In this document: positions 1 through 6,499 of the stretch, piece by piece
How positions within the stretch are numbered: position 1 is the stretch's first letter
Layout of the letters: every line of letters begins with the position of its first letter
From: Burkholderiales bacterium
Lineage (GTDB): Bacteria; Pseudomonadota; Gammaproteobacteria; Burkholderiales; Burkholderiaceae
Direction: 5' to 3'
Assembly: GCA_947447845.1 (NCBI GenBank)
Contig: CANFNO010000118.1
Span: 1-7,598 of the forward strand
Length of the DNA: 7,598 nt
Notes under the pieces: model-generated
Told to the model about the DNA's origin: nothing
The model's database searches: none
Seen by the model: the letters and a program-made list of their open reading frames with translations, nothing else
Made by a program: the position numbers and the translations under genes

Positions 1-959
1 ACGGCAAGCAATACGAAGAAATCATCAAGGAAGGTCTGCTGAACAACCTGGATGACGTAGCTGCCAAGGGCAACTGGGACAAGATCCTGCCCGAGAAGAT
101 CAAGGGCCAGGTGAAGGTGAACGGCCACTACTACGCCGTGCCCGTGAACTTGCACAACGAAAACTGGATCTGGTACAACAAGGCCGTGCTGGCCAAGGCT
201 GGCGTGACCAAAGACCCGGCAAACCTGGATGAGATCTTTGCTGCCATGGACAAGGTCAAGGCCACCGGTGTGACCGCATTGGCACTGGGTGGGCAAGGCT
301 GGCAGGAAAACATCGCTTTCCGCTCCATCCTGATCGCCACCGGCGGCAAGGACCTGTACCTGAAGACCCTGAAAAACAAGGACGTGTCCGGCCCTGGTTT
401 CCTGAAGGCGGTGGAAAACTTCAAGAAGCTGAAGTCCTACATTGATCCAGGCTCTCCTGGCCGCGATTGGAACCTTGCAACGGGCATGGTGATCGACGGC
501 AAAGCTGGCTTCCAGTTGATGGGTGACTGGGCCAAGGGCGAGTTCATCAACGCCAACAAGACGGCTGGCAAGGAATTCGGTTGCTTCATGGCTGGTGGCG
601 CAAACAGCCCCTACTCCATTGGCGGTGACGTGTTCGTATTCCCGCGCAACAAGGCTGCGGGCAGCGCCGACACCCAGAGGAAACTGGCTGAGATGATGAT
701 TTCTCCTGCGATTCAAGTGGCTTTCAACAACAAGAAGGGTTCCATCCCCATCCGCACGGACGTAGACCTGAGCGGTGTGGACATCTGCGCCGCAGGTGGT
801 GTGAAGGCTGTGAAAGAAAATCGCCTGATCGAAGGTATCGACGACCTGCTGTCGCCTGACGTCAAGGGTGCATTTGAAGATGCCATCAGCAAGTTCTGGA
901 ACTCCAACCAGTCCGCTGACGAGGCCGTCAAGGCCGTTGCAGCCGCTCTGAAGCTGTAA
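1..959 (+). CDS. Sugar ABC transporter substrate-binding protein, 3' part (5' end outside window)
   Basis: This is the periplasmic receptor of a CUT1-family sugar importer; it would bind sugar and deliver it to the permeases encoded next. The reading frame is open from base 3, giving 318 visible residues before the TAA. Family members are about 415-420 residues, so roughly the first 100, including the signal peptide, lie upstream. A GTG at 111 is internal and not the start: well-formed coding sequence (EEIIKEGLLNNLDDV) precedes it in frame. Recognisable blocks are NENWIWYNKA, SPGRDWNLATGMVIDG (about residues 151-166) and MGDWAKGEF (about 173-181). From memory these match the GtsA-type glucose/mannose-binding proteins of pseudomonads. 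The visible part has only two cysteines (about 194 and 262), a possible periplasmic disulphide. It is first in the visible operon and is separated from the permease gene by 125 bp with two hairpins. The family is secure; glucose or mannose as ligand is inferred. Confidence 0.93.
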   Translation, partial: GKQYEEIIKEGLLNNLDDVAAKGNWDKILPEKIKGQVKVNGHYYAVPVNLHNENWIWYNKAVLAKAGVTKDPANLDEIFAAMDKVKATGVTALALGGQGWQENIAFRSILIATGGKDLYLKTLKNKDVSGPGFLKAVENFKKLKSYIDPGSPGRDWNLATGMVIDGKAGFQLMGDWAKGEFINANKTAGKEFGCFMAGGANSPYSIGGDVFVFPRNKAAGSADTQRKLAEMMISPAIQVAFNNKKGSIPIRTDVDLSGVDICAAGGVKAVKENRLIEGIDDLLSPDVKGAFEDAISKFWNSNQSADEAVKAVAAALKL

Positions 960-968
960 AGCGCCTGT

Positions 969-1017
969 GATCGGGGAACTGCGCCCTTGGGTGCAACTTC
1001 CCCGATCTCTTCCTTTT
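969..1017 (+). terminator. Strong intercistronic hairpin with T-rich tail after the binding-protein gene
   Basis: A perfect 10-bp inverted repeat (GATCGGGGAA at 969-978, TTCCCCGATC at 998-1007) encloses a second stem (TGCGCCC against GGGTGCA, one G-U pair), so the RNA can form one long two-part hairpin with a CTTG-like loop. The pyrimidine stretch TCTTCCTTTT follows directly (1008-1017). The hairpin begins 9 bases after the TAA. It could be a leaky intrinsic terminator or a 3'-end block against exonucleases. Either would let the binding protein outnumber the permeases, as in other binding-protein operons. The structure is seen in the sequence; the function is inferred. Confidence 0.7.
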
Positions 1018-1025
1018 GGATGAGG

Positions 1026-1058
1026 TTCGGCCGGGTGGGGAATATTGGCCCGGCTGAA
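1026..1058 (+). other. Second hairpin in the binding protein-permease gap
   Basis: TTCGGCCGGG (1026-1035) pairs with CCCGGCTGAA (1049-1058) over ten positions, one of them G-U, around a 13-base loop. It starts 9 bases after the T-rich tail of the first hairpin and is followed by TTGTTGATT, which is only moderately T-rich. It ends 26 bases before the permease ATG, so it may act with the first hairpin as an attenuator or RNA-stability element, or influence translation of the permease. It has no T-run good enough to call it a terminator on its own. Confidence 0.5.
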
Positions 1059-1084
1059 TTGTTGATTGACATGAGATTTACACC

Positions 1085-1984
1085 ATGGCACGAAGTTCAC
1101 GACCACGACGCATCAACCTGGCATTGAATGCCGCCTTGCTGCCGCTGGCCATTACCACCTTGTTGGCCTACATAGGTTCGGTGCTTTGGAGTATCCGGAT
1201 TTCGTTTTCCACGTCCAGAATGCTGCCCAAGGACGACTGGGTCGGCTTCATGCAATTTGAACGTTTGTTCCACACCGACCGCTGGATGGTGTCTTTGCAA
1301 CACATGGGCATTCTTGCGGTGGTCTACATCGGCGGCGTCATAGTGTTGGGTAGCCTGATGGCCATCTTCATTGACCAGCGCGTCAAAGGCGAAAGCTTGT
1401 TCCGCACGATTTTTCTGTACCCGTTTGCCATGAGCTTCGTGGTTACCGGGCTGATCTGGCAGTGGCTGTTTAATCCCGGCCTGGGGCTTCAGCATGCATT
1501 GCGTGAAATGGGATGGGAATCTTTCACGCTGGACTGGACCACCCGGCAGGATTTGGTCATTTACGCCGTCGGCTTAGCCATGGTCTGGCAAGGCTCGGGT
1601 ACGACCATGGCCATCATTCTGGCCGCCCTGCGCGGCGTGGACGAAGAACAATGGAAAGCCGCCCAACTCGAGGGCGTGTCCAAACCGCGCTACTACTTCA
1701 GCATCGTGTTGCCGCAAATTGGCCCGGCCTTTGCCACCTCCTTTGTGTTGCTGGCCGTAGCGCTGGTCCGGACCTTTGACATCGTCGCCATCATGACCCA
1801 TGGTGGCCCCGGCGATGCCAGTGAGGTACCCGCCAAATTCATCATTGATCACCTGTTTGAGCGTAGCAATATCGCGCTGGCGTCAGCAGCCTCGGTCGTC
1901 ATGCTGATCACGGTCTTTACCGTGCTGACGCCGCTGCTGTACTGGCGCTCCAAAGTCCAAGCCCAGCTGAACGCCGGCCACTGA
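1085..1984 (+). CDS. CUT1 sugar ABC transporter permease (MalF/GtsB-like)
   Basis: This is an inner-membrane subunit, one of the two that form the translocation channel of the importer. The 299-residue product begins with a basic N-terminus (MARSSRPRR) and has about six hydrophobic segments, near residues 13-35, 73-95, 106-127, 157-180, 211-231 and 264-288. The cytoplasmic EAA loop that docks to the ATPase is visible at about 188-210 (EQWKAAQLEGVSKPRYYF, then SIVLP). Blocks such as MLPKDDWVG, FLYPFAMSFVVTGLIWQW, NPGLG and THGGPG match what I recall of glucose/mannose-type GtsB permeases. It lacks the extra N-terminal helices and large periplasmic loop of enteric MalF, which is normal for shorter CUT1 members. 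The ATG at 1085 has a weak GAG-containing Shine-Dalgarno about 9 bases upstream. The next permease gene starts 13 bases after its stop. Confidence 0.93.
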   Translation: MARSSRPRRINLALNAALLPLAITTLLAYIGSVLWSIRISFSTSRMLPKDDWVGFMQFERLFHTDRWMVSLQHMGILAVVYIGGVIVLGSLMAIFIDQRVKGESLFRTIFLYPFAMSFVVTGLIWQWLFNPGLGLQHALREMGWESFTLDWTTRQDLVIYAVGLAMVWQGSGTTMAIILAALRGVDEEQWKAAQLEGVSKPRYYFSIVLPQIGPAFATSFVLLAVALVRTFDIVAIMTHGGPGDASEVPAKFIIDHLFERSNIALASAASVVMLITVFTVLTPLLYWRSKVQAQLNAGH

Positions 1985-1997
1985 AAGCCCATACGCT

Positions 1998-2897
1998 ATG
2001 AATTCAACTGTTTCCCTGCCTCCCAAGGCCCCGCGCCCTCGCCGCAGTGCTTTCACGCCCGCGCGCCTGGGGGTGTATGGCTTCCTGATCAGCGTTTCCG
2101 CTTTCTTTCTTCTACCCCTGTACGTGATGGTTGTCACGTCCCTGAAGACCGGGCCCGAAGTCCGTGAGGCCCTTCTGTTTGCATTTCCACACGATCCGCA
2201 ATTCGGGAACTGGAGTGAAGCCTGGTCCACTGCCTGTATCTCGGTGGCCTGTGAAGGCATTCAGGGTGGCTTCTGGAACTCGGTGCGCCTGGTTGTGCCG
2301 GCCACGGTTCTGTCGGTCTTTCTGGGTGCGCTCAACGGCTACGCGCTGAGCTTCTGGCGCTCCAAATGGGGCGACATGCTGTTTGCCATCCTCATGCTGG
2401 GCGCGTTTGTGCCCTTCCAGGTCATGATCTACCCGCTGGTGTCCTGGTTCCGCATGGGCGGCTTCTACAACACATACTGGGCCATTCTGCTGGTGCACTG
2501 CATCTTCGGCATGCCGGTTTTGACGCTGCTGTTTCGCAACTACTACGTCTCGGTTCCGCAAGAGTTGTTCAAGGCCGCGCGCATTGACGGTGGTGGCTTC
2601 TGGCGCATCTTCCTGCAATTGATGCTGCCCATGGGTACGCCCATGCTGATCGTGGCCACCATTCTGCAGGTCACCGGCATCTGGAACGACTACCTGTTCG
2701 GCCTGATTTTTGCAGGCAAGGACAACTACCCCATGACCGTGCAGCTCAACAACCTGGTCAACACCACGTTTGGAGAGCGCCGCTACCACATTGACATGGC
2801 GGCCACGATTCTGACCTCCATGGTGCCGCTGGCTGTGTACTTCTTCTCCGGACGCTGGTTCGTCCGTGGCATTGCCGCAGGCGCCGTCAAAGGCTAA
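1998..2897 (+). CDS. CUT1 sugar ABC transporter permease (MalG/GtsC-like)
   Basis: This is the second channel subunit, an inner-membrane protein predicted to pair with the preceding permease. It has 299 residues: a basic proline-rich N-terminus (PPKAPRPRR) and then about six membrane segments near residues 24-46, 95-118, 127-150, 160-180, 213-235 and 268-288. The EAA loop lies at about 188-211 (QELFKAARIDGGGFWRIF, then LQLMLP) and is closer to consensus than that of the partner. GIWNDYLFGLIF and the glycine-rich C-terminus (GAVKG) are typical of the MalG side of CUT1 systems. Its ATG is 13 bases from the previous stop, which argues for co-transcription and perhaps translational coupling; no strong Shine-Dalgarno is visible. 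The ATPase gene follows after 36 bases. Confidence 0.93.
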   Translation: MNSTVSLPPKAPRPRRSAFTPARLGVYGFLISVSAFFLLPLYVMVVTSLKTGPEVREALLFAFPHDPQFGNWSEAWSTACISVACEGIQGGFWNSVRLVVPATVLSVFLGALNGYALSFWRSKWGDMLFAILMLGAFVPFQVMIYPLVSWFRMGGFYNTYWAILLVHCIFGMPVLTLLFRNYYVSVPQELFKAARIDGGGFWRIFLQLMLPMGTPMLIVATILQVTGIWNDYLFGLIFAGKDNYPMTVQLNNLVNTTFGERRYHIDMAATILTSMVPLAVYFFSGRWFVRGIAAGAVKG

Positions 2898-2933
2898 TCC
2901 CTTCTTTTTCACCCCTCACAACAAAGAACCACC

Positions 2934-4016
2934 ATGGCCAGCGTCCATATCAAAGACCTCGATATTGTTTTGGGGGGCAACAGCATCCTCAAGTCCATGA
3001 ACCTGCAAGTAGAAGACGGTGAATTTCTTGTTTTGCTGGGGCCTTCAGGTTGCGGCAAGTCCACCCTGCTCCACTCCGTTGCCGGCTTCTACGACGTCAA
3101 CGATGGCCAGATCATCATCGGTGACAAAGACGTCACCTGGGCCGATCCAAAGGACCGGGACATCGGCATGGTTTTCCAGTCATATGCGCTCTACCCCACC
3201 ATGAACGTGGAGCTCAACATGTCTTTTGGCCTGCGGGTTGCGCGGGTAGACAAGGCCGAAATTGCGAAGCGCGTGAACCGCGCAGCCGAGATGTTGCAGC
3301 TCAAAGACCTGCTCAAACGCAGGCCCTCACAGCTCTCCGGTGGTCAACGCCAGCGTGTGGCTATTGGCCGTGCACTGGTGCGCGATGCCAAGGTATTCCT
3401 GTTTGATGAGCCGCTCTCCAACCTGGACGCCAAACTACGTGCAGAGTTGCGACGCGAGCTCAAAGAGCTGCACCAAAACCTGAATGCCACCATGATCTAT
3501 GTGACCCACGACCAGGTGGAAGCCATGACCCTGGCGGACCGGATTGCGGTGATGCGTTTCGGAAAGATTCAACAAATCGATACACCCGCCATGGTGTATG
3601 GCAAGCCCAACAATGTATTTGTGGCGGGCTTTTTGGGCTCTCCCAGCATGAACTTCATCAAGGGAAAAATGGCAGTCGCTGGTGGCCGCACCAGCGTGCA
3701 AGCAGGTGAATTTGCGCTGGACGTATCGGCATATCCATTCCTGGCTGCGCCGCAACATGCGCAGGAAGTCATCTTGGGCATCCGCCCCGAACACATCCAA
3801 CTTGTGGGCGAGAGTGTTGCAGGCACCGTGCCGGGCAAGGTCAAGTTGGTAGAACCCATGGGCGCACACCAGATCATCTGGGTGGACTGCCAGGGTCAGA
3901 CCATGAGCATCCACACTGAAAGTTCAACGCACTATCACGTCGGCGACGCGCTGAATTTGTCTGTCGATTCCGCCCGCGCATCCATTTTCCACAGCGATGG
4001 CGAAAGCCGACTCTGA
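2934..4016 (+). CDS. Sugar ABC transporter ATP-binding protein (MalK/UgpC family)
   Basis: This is the cytoplasmic ATPase that powers the importer, acting as a dimer on the EAA loops of the two permeases. The 360-residue length is typical of the family. All motifs are intact: Walker A GPSGCGKST (36-44), Q-loop glutamine 82 in MVFQSYALYP, signature LSGGQRQR (134-141), Walker B VFLFDEP (154-160), D-loop SNLD and H-loop histidine 192 in THDQVEAMTLADR. After about residue 235 comes the MalK-type C-terminal region with FLGSPSMNF and GIRPEHI (282-288), an OB/TOBE-like fold that in relatives contacts the transporter and sometimes regulators. The family norm LYPHM is LYPTM here, a minor change. The ATG lies in ACCACCATGG with only a weak upstream AAAGAA. 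It is the last + strand gene; the next gene converges on it. Such ATPases can serve several importers, so the substrate is set by the binding protein. Confidence 0.97.
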   Translation: MASVHIKDLDIVLGGNSILKSMNLQVEDGEFLVLLGPSGCGKSTLLHSVAGFYDVNDGQIIIGDKDVTWADPKDRDIGMVFQSYALYPTMNVELNMSFGLRVARVDKAEIAKRVNRAAEMLQLKDLLKRRPSQLSGGQRQRVAIGRALVRDAKVFLFDEPLSNLDAKLRAELRRELKELHQNLNATMIYVTHDQVEAMTLADRIAVMRFGKIQQIDTPAMVYGKPNNVFVAGFLGSPSMNFIKGKMAVAGGRTSVQAGEFALDVSAYPFLAAPQHAQEVILGIRPEHIQLVGESVAGTVPGKVKLVEPMGAHQIIWVDCQGQTMSIHTESSTHYHVGDALNLSVDSARASIFHSDGESRL

Positions 4017-4152
4017 TGGTCCCCTTACGATAGCTTCTGCGCACCAAGTGAAAGTCCAGCTTTTGTGATTGCGAAACGTTGGCATACGGGACATCGAATA
4101 GTCTTCTGCTCACCGGATTCCAGATGTGATTGAAGACATCGTGTGGCGTGTT

Positions 4153-5124
4153 CTATTGGGAAAGTCCCGTCTCGAGGAAGCGCACCATTTCGAGGGAAAG
4201 CGTTAGATCGGCGCCGTTGAGTGAATCGGTCAGATGCTTTGCGTCCAGGGGGCCAATGATCGGTATGGCAACAAATGACTGCGACGCGATGTAAGCCAGT
4301 GCAACCGCCGATACGGTGGTGTTCAGCCGGTGCGCCAGCGCTTGTGCGCGTGCCACGCGTGCCAGACTCTCGGCGTTCTCAAAATCCCGGCGCAATTCGG
4401 GTTTGAGGAGAGCCACACCAACTTCGGCGGCCTTGCTCAAGAACCCTCTCGCCTGAGAGGTGTAACACACCACGCCCAGGTCCGCGTTGGTGTAATAGGC
4501 TTGAGCGTCTGCATCCATCAAGGCATGGTCGCTGGCAAACACTCCGGGATTGGCAACCGCCAGACTCCAATGCACCTGGCTGGCAACAAAGGGAGACAAG
4601 CCATGTTGCCGGGCATAAGTCAAGGCTGCTCCAATGCGGTCGGGTCGCCAATTGGAACACCCTAAATAGCGGACTTTTCCCCGTTGAACCTGTTGATTCA
4701 GTGGCTCCAGAATTTCTGCTACGGGGCGCTCAGGATCATCCCGATGGACCCAGTACAGGTCAATTTGCTTTACTCCCAAACAGTCCAGACTCTCGTCCAG
4801 GTCGTGTGCGATTTCTTCGGGGGCCAGGCGCGGAATGAGCGGGGTCGCCAGATCGGGATGTCCCCCTTTGGTGGACAGGACCACGCGCTCTCGGTTCCCG
4901 GCCTTGCGCAGCCATTGGCCAAGGGTCTTCTCGCTTTTGTGTCGTTCGCCGCCTAGCCAATCGGCGTAGACGTGTGCAGTGTCCAGCAAGTTGCCGCCTG
5001 CGGCGCAGTATGCATCGAGCAATTTGAAGGATTCGTCAGGCGATACAACGCTGCCAAATGCGGCCGTTCCAAGGCAGATACTCGCGATCCGCAAATCAGT
5101 GTTCGGGATGATTTTGTATAGCAC
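4153..5124 (-). CDS. Aldo/keto reductase
   Basis: This is a cytosolic NAD(P)H-dependent oxidoreductase of the aldo/keto reductase TIM-barrel superfamily, interconverting carbonyls and alcohols, probably on a sugar derivative given its neighbours. I place the start at a GTG (5124; 323 residues), because YKIIPNTDLRIASICLGTAAFG is the usual N-terminal beta hairpin and first strand, and an AAAGGG Shine-Dalgarno sits just upstream. An in-frame ATG at 5163 would add 13 residues with poor ribosome-binding sequence. The catalytic tetrad is present: Asp48 and Tyr53 (LLDTAHVYADW), Lys86 (VVLSTKGG) and His127 (LYWVHRDDP), numbered from the GTG. GKVRYLGCSNW and the late IPIIGP strand are also typical. 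YADWLGGER and QVHWSLAVANP resemble a subgroup I associate with bacterial sugar-utilisation clusters. It converges on the ATPase gene, leaving 136 bp. The substrate is unknown. Confidence 0.92.
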   Translation of the reverse strand: MLYKIIPNTDLRIASICLGTAAFGSVVSPDESFKLLDAYCAAGGNLLDTAHVYADWLGGERHKSEKTLGQWLRKAGNRERVVLSTKGGHPDLATPLIPRLAPEEIAHDLDESLDCLGVKQIDLYWVHRDDPERPVAEILEPLNQQVQRGKVRYLGCSNWRPDRIGAALTYARQHGLSPFVASQVHWSLAVANPGVFASDHALMDADAQAYYTNADLGVVCYTSQARGFLSKAAEVGVALLKPELRRDFENAESLARVARAQALAHRLNTTVSAVALAYIASQSFVAIPIIGPLDAKHLTDSLNGADLTLSLEMVRFLETGLSQ

Positions 5125-5128
5125 GGAA

Positions 5129-5136
5129 CCCTTTCT
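5129..5136 (-). promoter_or_regulatory. Shine-Dalgarno deciding the aldo/keto reductase start
   Basis: On the minus strand AGAAAGGG ends four bases before the GTG at 5124. The only upstream alternative, the ATG at 5163, is preceded by CCGTGGCACAAGA, with no purine-rich match at useful spacing. Together with the family N-terminus this favours GTG. Confidence 0.5.
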
Positions 5137-5231
5137 TTTGCTGTGAAACAGGAGCCCACGCATTCTTGTGCCACGGTTTTTTCACCGCGTCATTGGACGT
5201 AGCCTGCATGCTTGCTGCCCCCCGTACGGCG

Positions 5232-5260
5232 AGTATGTCCAAAGCCGAAAAGCATATCAA
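5232..5260 (-). promoter_or_regulatory. Putative sigma-70 promoter for the aldo/keto reductase gene
   Basis: Reading the minus strand, TTGATA (5260-5255; 5 of 6 matches to the -35 consensus) is followed after exactly 17 bases by CATACT (5237-5232; 4 of 6 matches to -10). Transcription would start near 5225 and give a leader of about 100 bases to the GTG start. It fits a reductase gene transcribed apart from the two upstream enzyme genes, which lie more than 500 bp away. It was found by eye only, and such matches occur by chance. Confidence 0.33.
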
Positions 5261-5337
5261 CGCGATGGCCTTCCAGGGAAGAGATCGCTGTCATCTTTCT
5301 GTTGATGGATTGATAGTCGGGCGCCACCTTTGGGCCC

Positions 5338-5374
5338 CCCAATGCCCTATGCCCTATGCCCTATGCCCAATGCC
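5338..5374. repeat. Heptamer tandem repeat array CCCAATG-(CCCTATG)3-CCCAATG
   Basis: Five consecutive 7-base units run from 5338 to 5372: CCCAATG, three copies of CCCTATG, then CCCAATG, followed by CC. Read on the minus strand it is CATTGGG, three CATAGGG, CATTGGG. The two outer units are identical to each other and differ from the inner three by one base, so the array is symmetric in unit order. A run of six C (5335-5340) overlaps its left end. It lies in non-coding DNA about 210 bases upstream of the reductase start. Such arrays expand and contract by slippage; any regulatory effect is speculation. Confidence 0.9.
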
Positions 5375-5590
5375 AGCCTCCGCAACCCGTTGGTCTGGAT
5401 TGCTGTGTAGGCTTTGTGGAATGCCAATCTCATTGCGGCATTGCGCAGATCGGCGCGAGCGCTCATTGCGCAGGATTTCAAACCTCTCACCGTGACAAGC
5501 CCGGAACATGGTGGGCTGATGCCCCAAGCCCGCTCAGAAAGATGCAATACGAGATAACCTGGTCTCCAAGCAGCGGTTCGGTCGCAAGAT

Positions 5591-5613
5591 GATCCATCGG
5601 CATCTCATGGATC
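5591..5613. repeat. Perfect 7-bp inverted repeat GATCCAT-N9-ATGGATC
   Basis: GATCCAT (5591-5597) and ATGGATC (5607-5613) are perfect inverted arms around nine bases, about 80 bases past the stop of the TIM-barrel gene. Neither strand has a T-run after it, so it is not an intrinsic terminator. It could be a regulator-binding dyad or chance. Confidence 0.45.
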
Positions 5614-5693
5614 GGCAAATTGCGCCAGGAAAATGCCGGGGCTTTAAATGCTACTGAGATGCACATTGCATGGCCGAGTCTTGGCACAGACCC

Positions 5694-6446
5694 TCAATCG
5701 AGATGCTGCGACATGAAGGAATGACTTTCGCTTAGCGTTCGCGCGAAATCAACCGGGCGGTCATGCTCGAAGACGAACAAATCCACTTGGGGCTTCAACC
5801 GGGCGAGTAGATCAGGCCAAGGAACGATTCCTTTACCGAGCGTTGTCCAGCCATCCTCATCCACTGCGGTCCCCGGCTCGGCGATGTCCTTGGCATGAAT
5901 GGCCACCAGGCGATTGGCGAACAAGTCCAACCACTGTGCGGCATTCTCGCCAGCGCGGTGAACCCAGCCCAAATCCGCCTCCCAGCCGAGTTGCTCCGGG
6001 CTTGCCGCACTGAAAATCCATTCGAGCGCTGTTCGTCCTTCATAGCTGAGAAACTCCCATTCATGGTTGTGATAGGCCAAGCGCAAGCCCGAGGCATTCA
6101 CGCGATCACCGATACGGCCGAGACGTTCGCTCATGGCTTTCCAGCCGGCGGCATTCCCCGAGCGAAGCCCCATCGGTAGCCAAGGCATGATGATCAGAGG
6201 GCAGCTTGTCAACTTGCAGGCTTCGACCAACATGGGCAGACCACCACTCTCCAGCAGAGCCAACGAAGCGTGCATCGAAGACACCTTTAAACCATGCTTC
6301 TCAATTGCCCTGGAAAAATCACGGGCGTTCAAGCCATGCGTCGCAACCGTTTCCACCCACTCGAAGCCGCAACTTTTTGCCAGCGCCAGTTGGGTATCAA
6401 AATCACCTGCATCCCGGATGGAATAAATTTGAAGAGAAATTTTCAT
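5694..6446 (-). CDS. Sugar phosphate isomerase/epimerase-type TIM barrel
   Basis: This is a member of the xylose isomerase-like (AP endonuclease 2 / IolE / YcjR) superfamily: cytosolic metal-dependent TIM barrels that isomerise, epimerise or dehydrate sugars and keto-sugars. The preferred start is the ATG at 6446 (250 residues), so that the protein begins MKISLQIYSIRD, the usual first strand; the ATG at 6461 would add five residues. Family features, numbered from the upstream ATG, are YHNHEWEF (130-137), EADLGWVHRAG (161-171), IHAKDI (188-193), the LGKGIVPWPDLL segment, and VFEHDRP (230-236). The acidic and histidine residues of these blocks are the expected metal ligands. The length of about 250 is normal. 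The gene follows the Gfo/Idh/MocA gene by about 50 bases on the same strand, a very common pairing that suggests sequential steps on one substrate. The exact reaction cannot be read from sequence; epimerisation of a keto-sugar is one option. Confidence 0.9.
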   Translation of the reverse strand: MKISLQIYSIRDAGDFDTQLALAKSCGFEWVETVATHGLNARDFSRAIEKHGLKVSSMHASLALLESGGLPMLVEACKLTSCPLIIMPWLPMGLRSGNAAGWKAMSERLGRIGDRVNASGLRLAYHNHEWEFLSYEGRTALEWIFSAASPEQLGWEADLGWVHRAGENAAQWLDLFANRLVAIHAKDIAEPGTAVDEDGWTTLGKGIVPWPDLLARLKPQVDLFVFEHDRPVDFARTLSESHSFMSQHLD

Positions 6447-6499
6447 AACATGTTCTCGCATTGTCAGAAATCAAATCAATGGGTAACACCTTTGGCCCG

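Larger units (their letters stand above)
5164..5693. other. Gene-free stretch between the TIM-barrel gene and the aldo/keto reductase gene
   Basis: About 530 bases with no recognisable gene. The open frames on both strands (66-109 codons) begin at poor starts, lack convincing Shine-Dalgarno sites and give cysteine-, histidine- or arginine-rich translations matching no family I know. The stretch holds the heptamer array (5338-5374), the putative reductase promoter (5232-5260), a C6 run just before the array, a 10-bp direct repeat CATTGCGCAG (5439-5448 and 5464-5473), a dyad at 5591-5613, and a short dyad ATGCA-CAT-TGCAT (5659-5671). There is no clear terminator for the upstream operon. It may be a degraded gene remnant plus regulatory DNA; nothing in it identifies a lost gene. 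Confidence 0.5.

Noticed and set aside
111..959. A complete 282-residue protein starting at GTG 111
   Set aside because: The frame stays open to the left window edge with coherent binding-protein sequence, so the gene is longer and cut off by the window.
1066..1071. TTGACA just upstream of the first permease gene as a -35 box
   Set aside because: A -10 at 16-18 bases would fall inside the coding sequence, and no TATAAT-like hexamer is present there.
2112..2912. A 266-codon open frame on the minus strand
   Set aside because: It is antisense to the second permease gene; its translation is rich in His, Gln and Val with no hydrophobic or domain pattern, typical of the shadow of a membrane-protein gene in GC-rich DNA.
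3435..3914. A 159-codon minus-strand frame and a second one nested with it
   Set aside because: Both are antisense to the ATPase C-terminal region, which has clear MalK motifs.
4158..4168. GGGA-AAG-TCCC as a terminator of the reductase gene
   Set aside because: It has only four base pairs with a three-base loop, lies inside the last codons of the gene, and has no T-run.
5166..5495. A 109-codon plus-strand frame running through the heptamer array
   Set aside because: It starts at TTG with no Shine-Dalgarno, the translation is Cys/Arg-rich with no recognisable domain, and it is read through a simple repeat.
5347..5547. A 66-codon minus-strand frame ending in the heptamer array
   Set aside because: Its stop codon is created by the repeat unit itself and I recognise no family. 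It could be part of a degraded gene but there is no support.
5671..5693. A six-pair hairpin (GGGTCT/AGACTC on the minus strand) right after the TIM-barrel stop as a terminator
   Set aside because: The stem is short with a G-U pair and no T tract follows, so it does not qualify as an intrinsic terminator.
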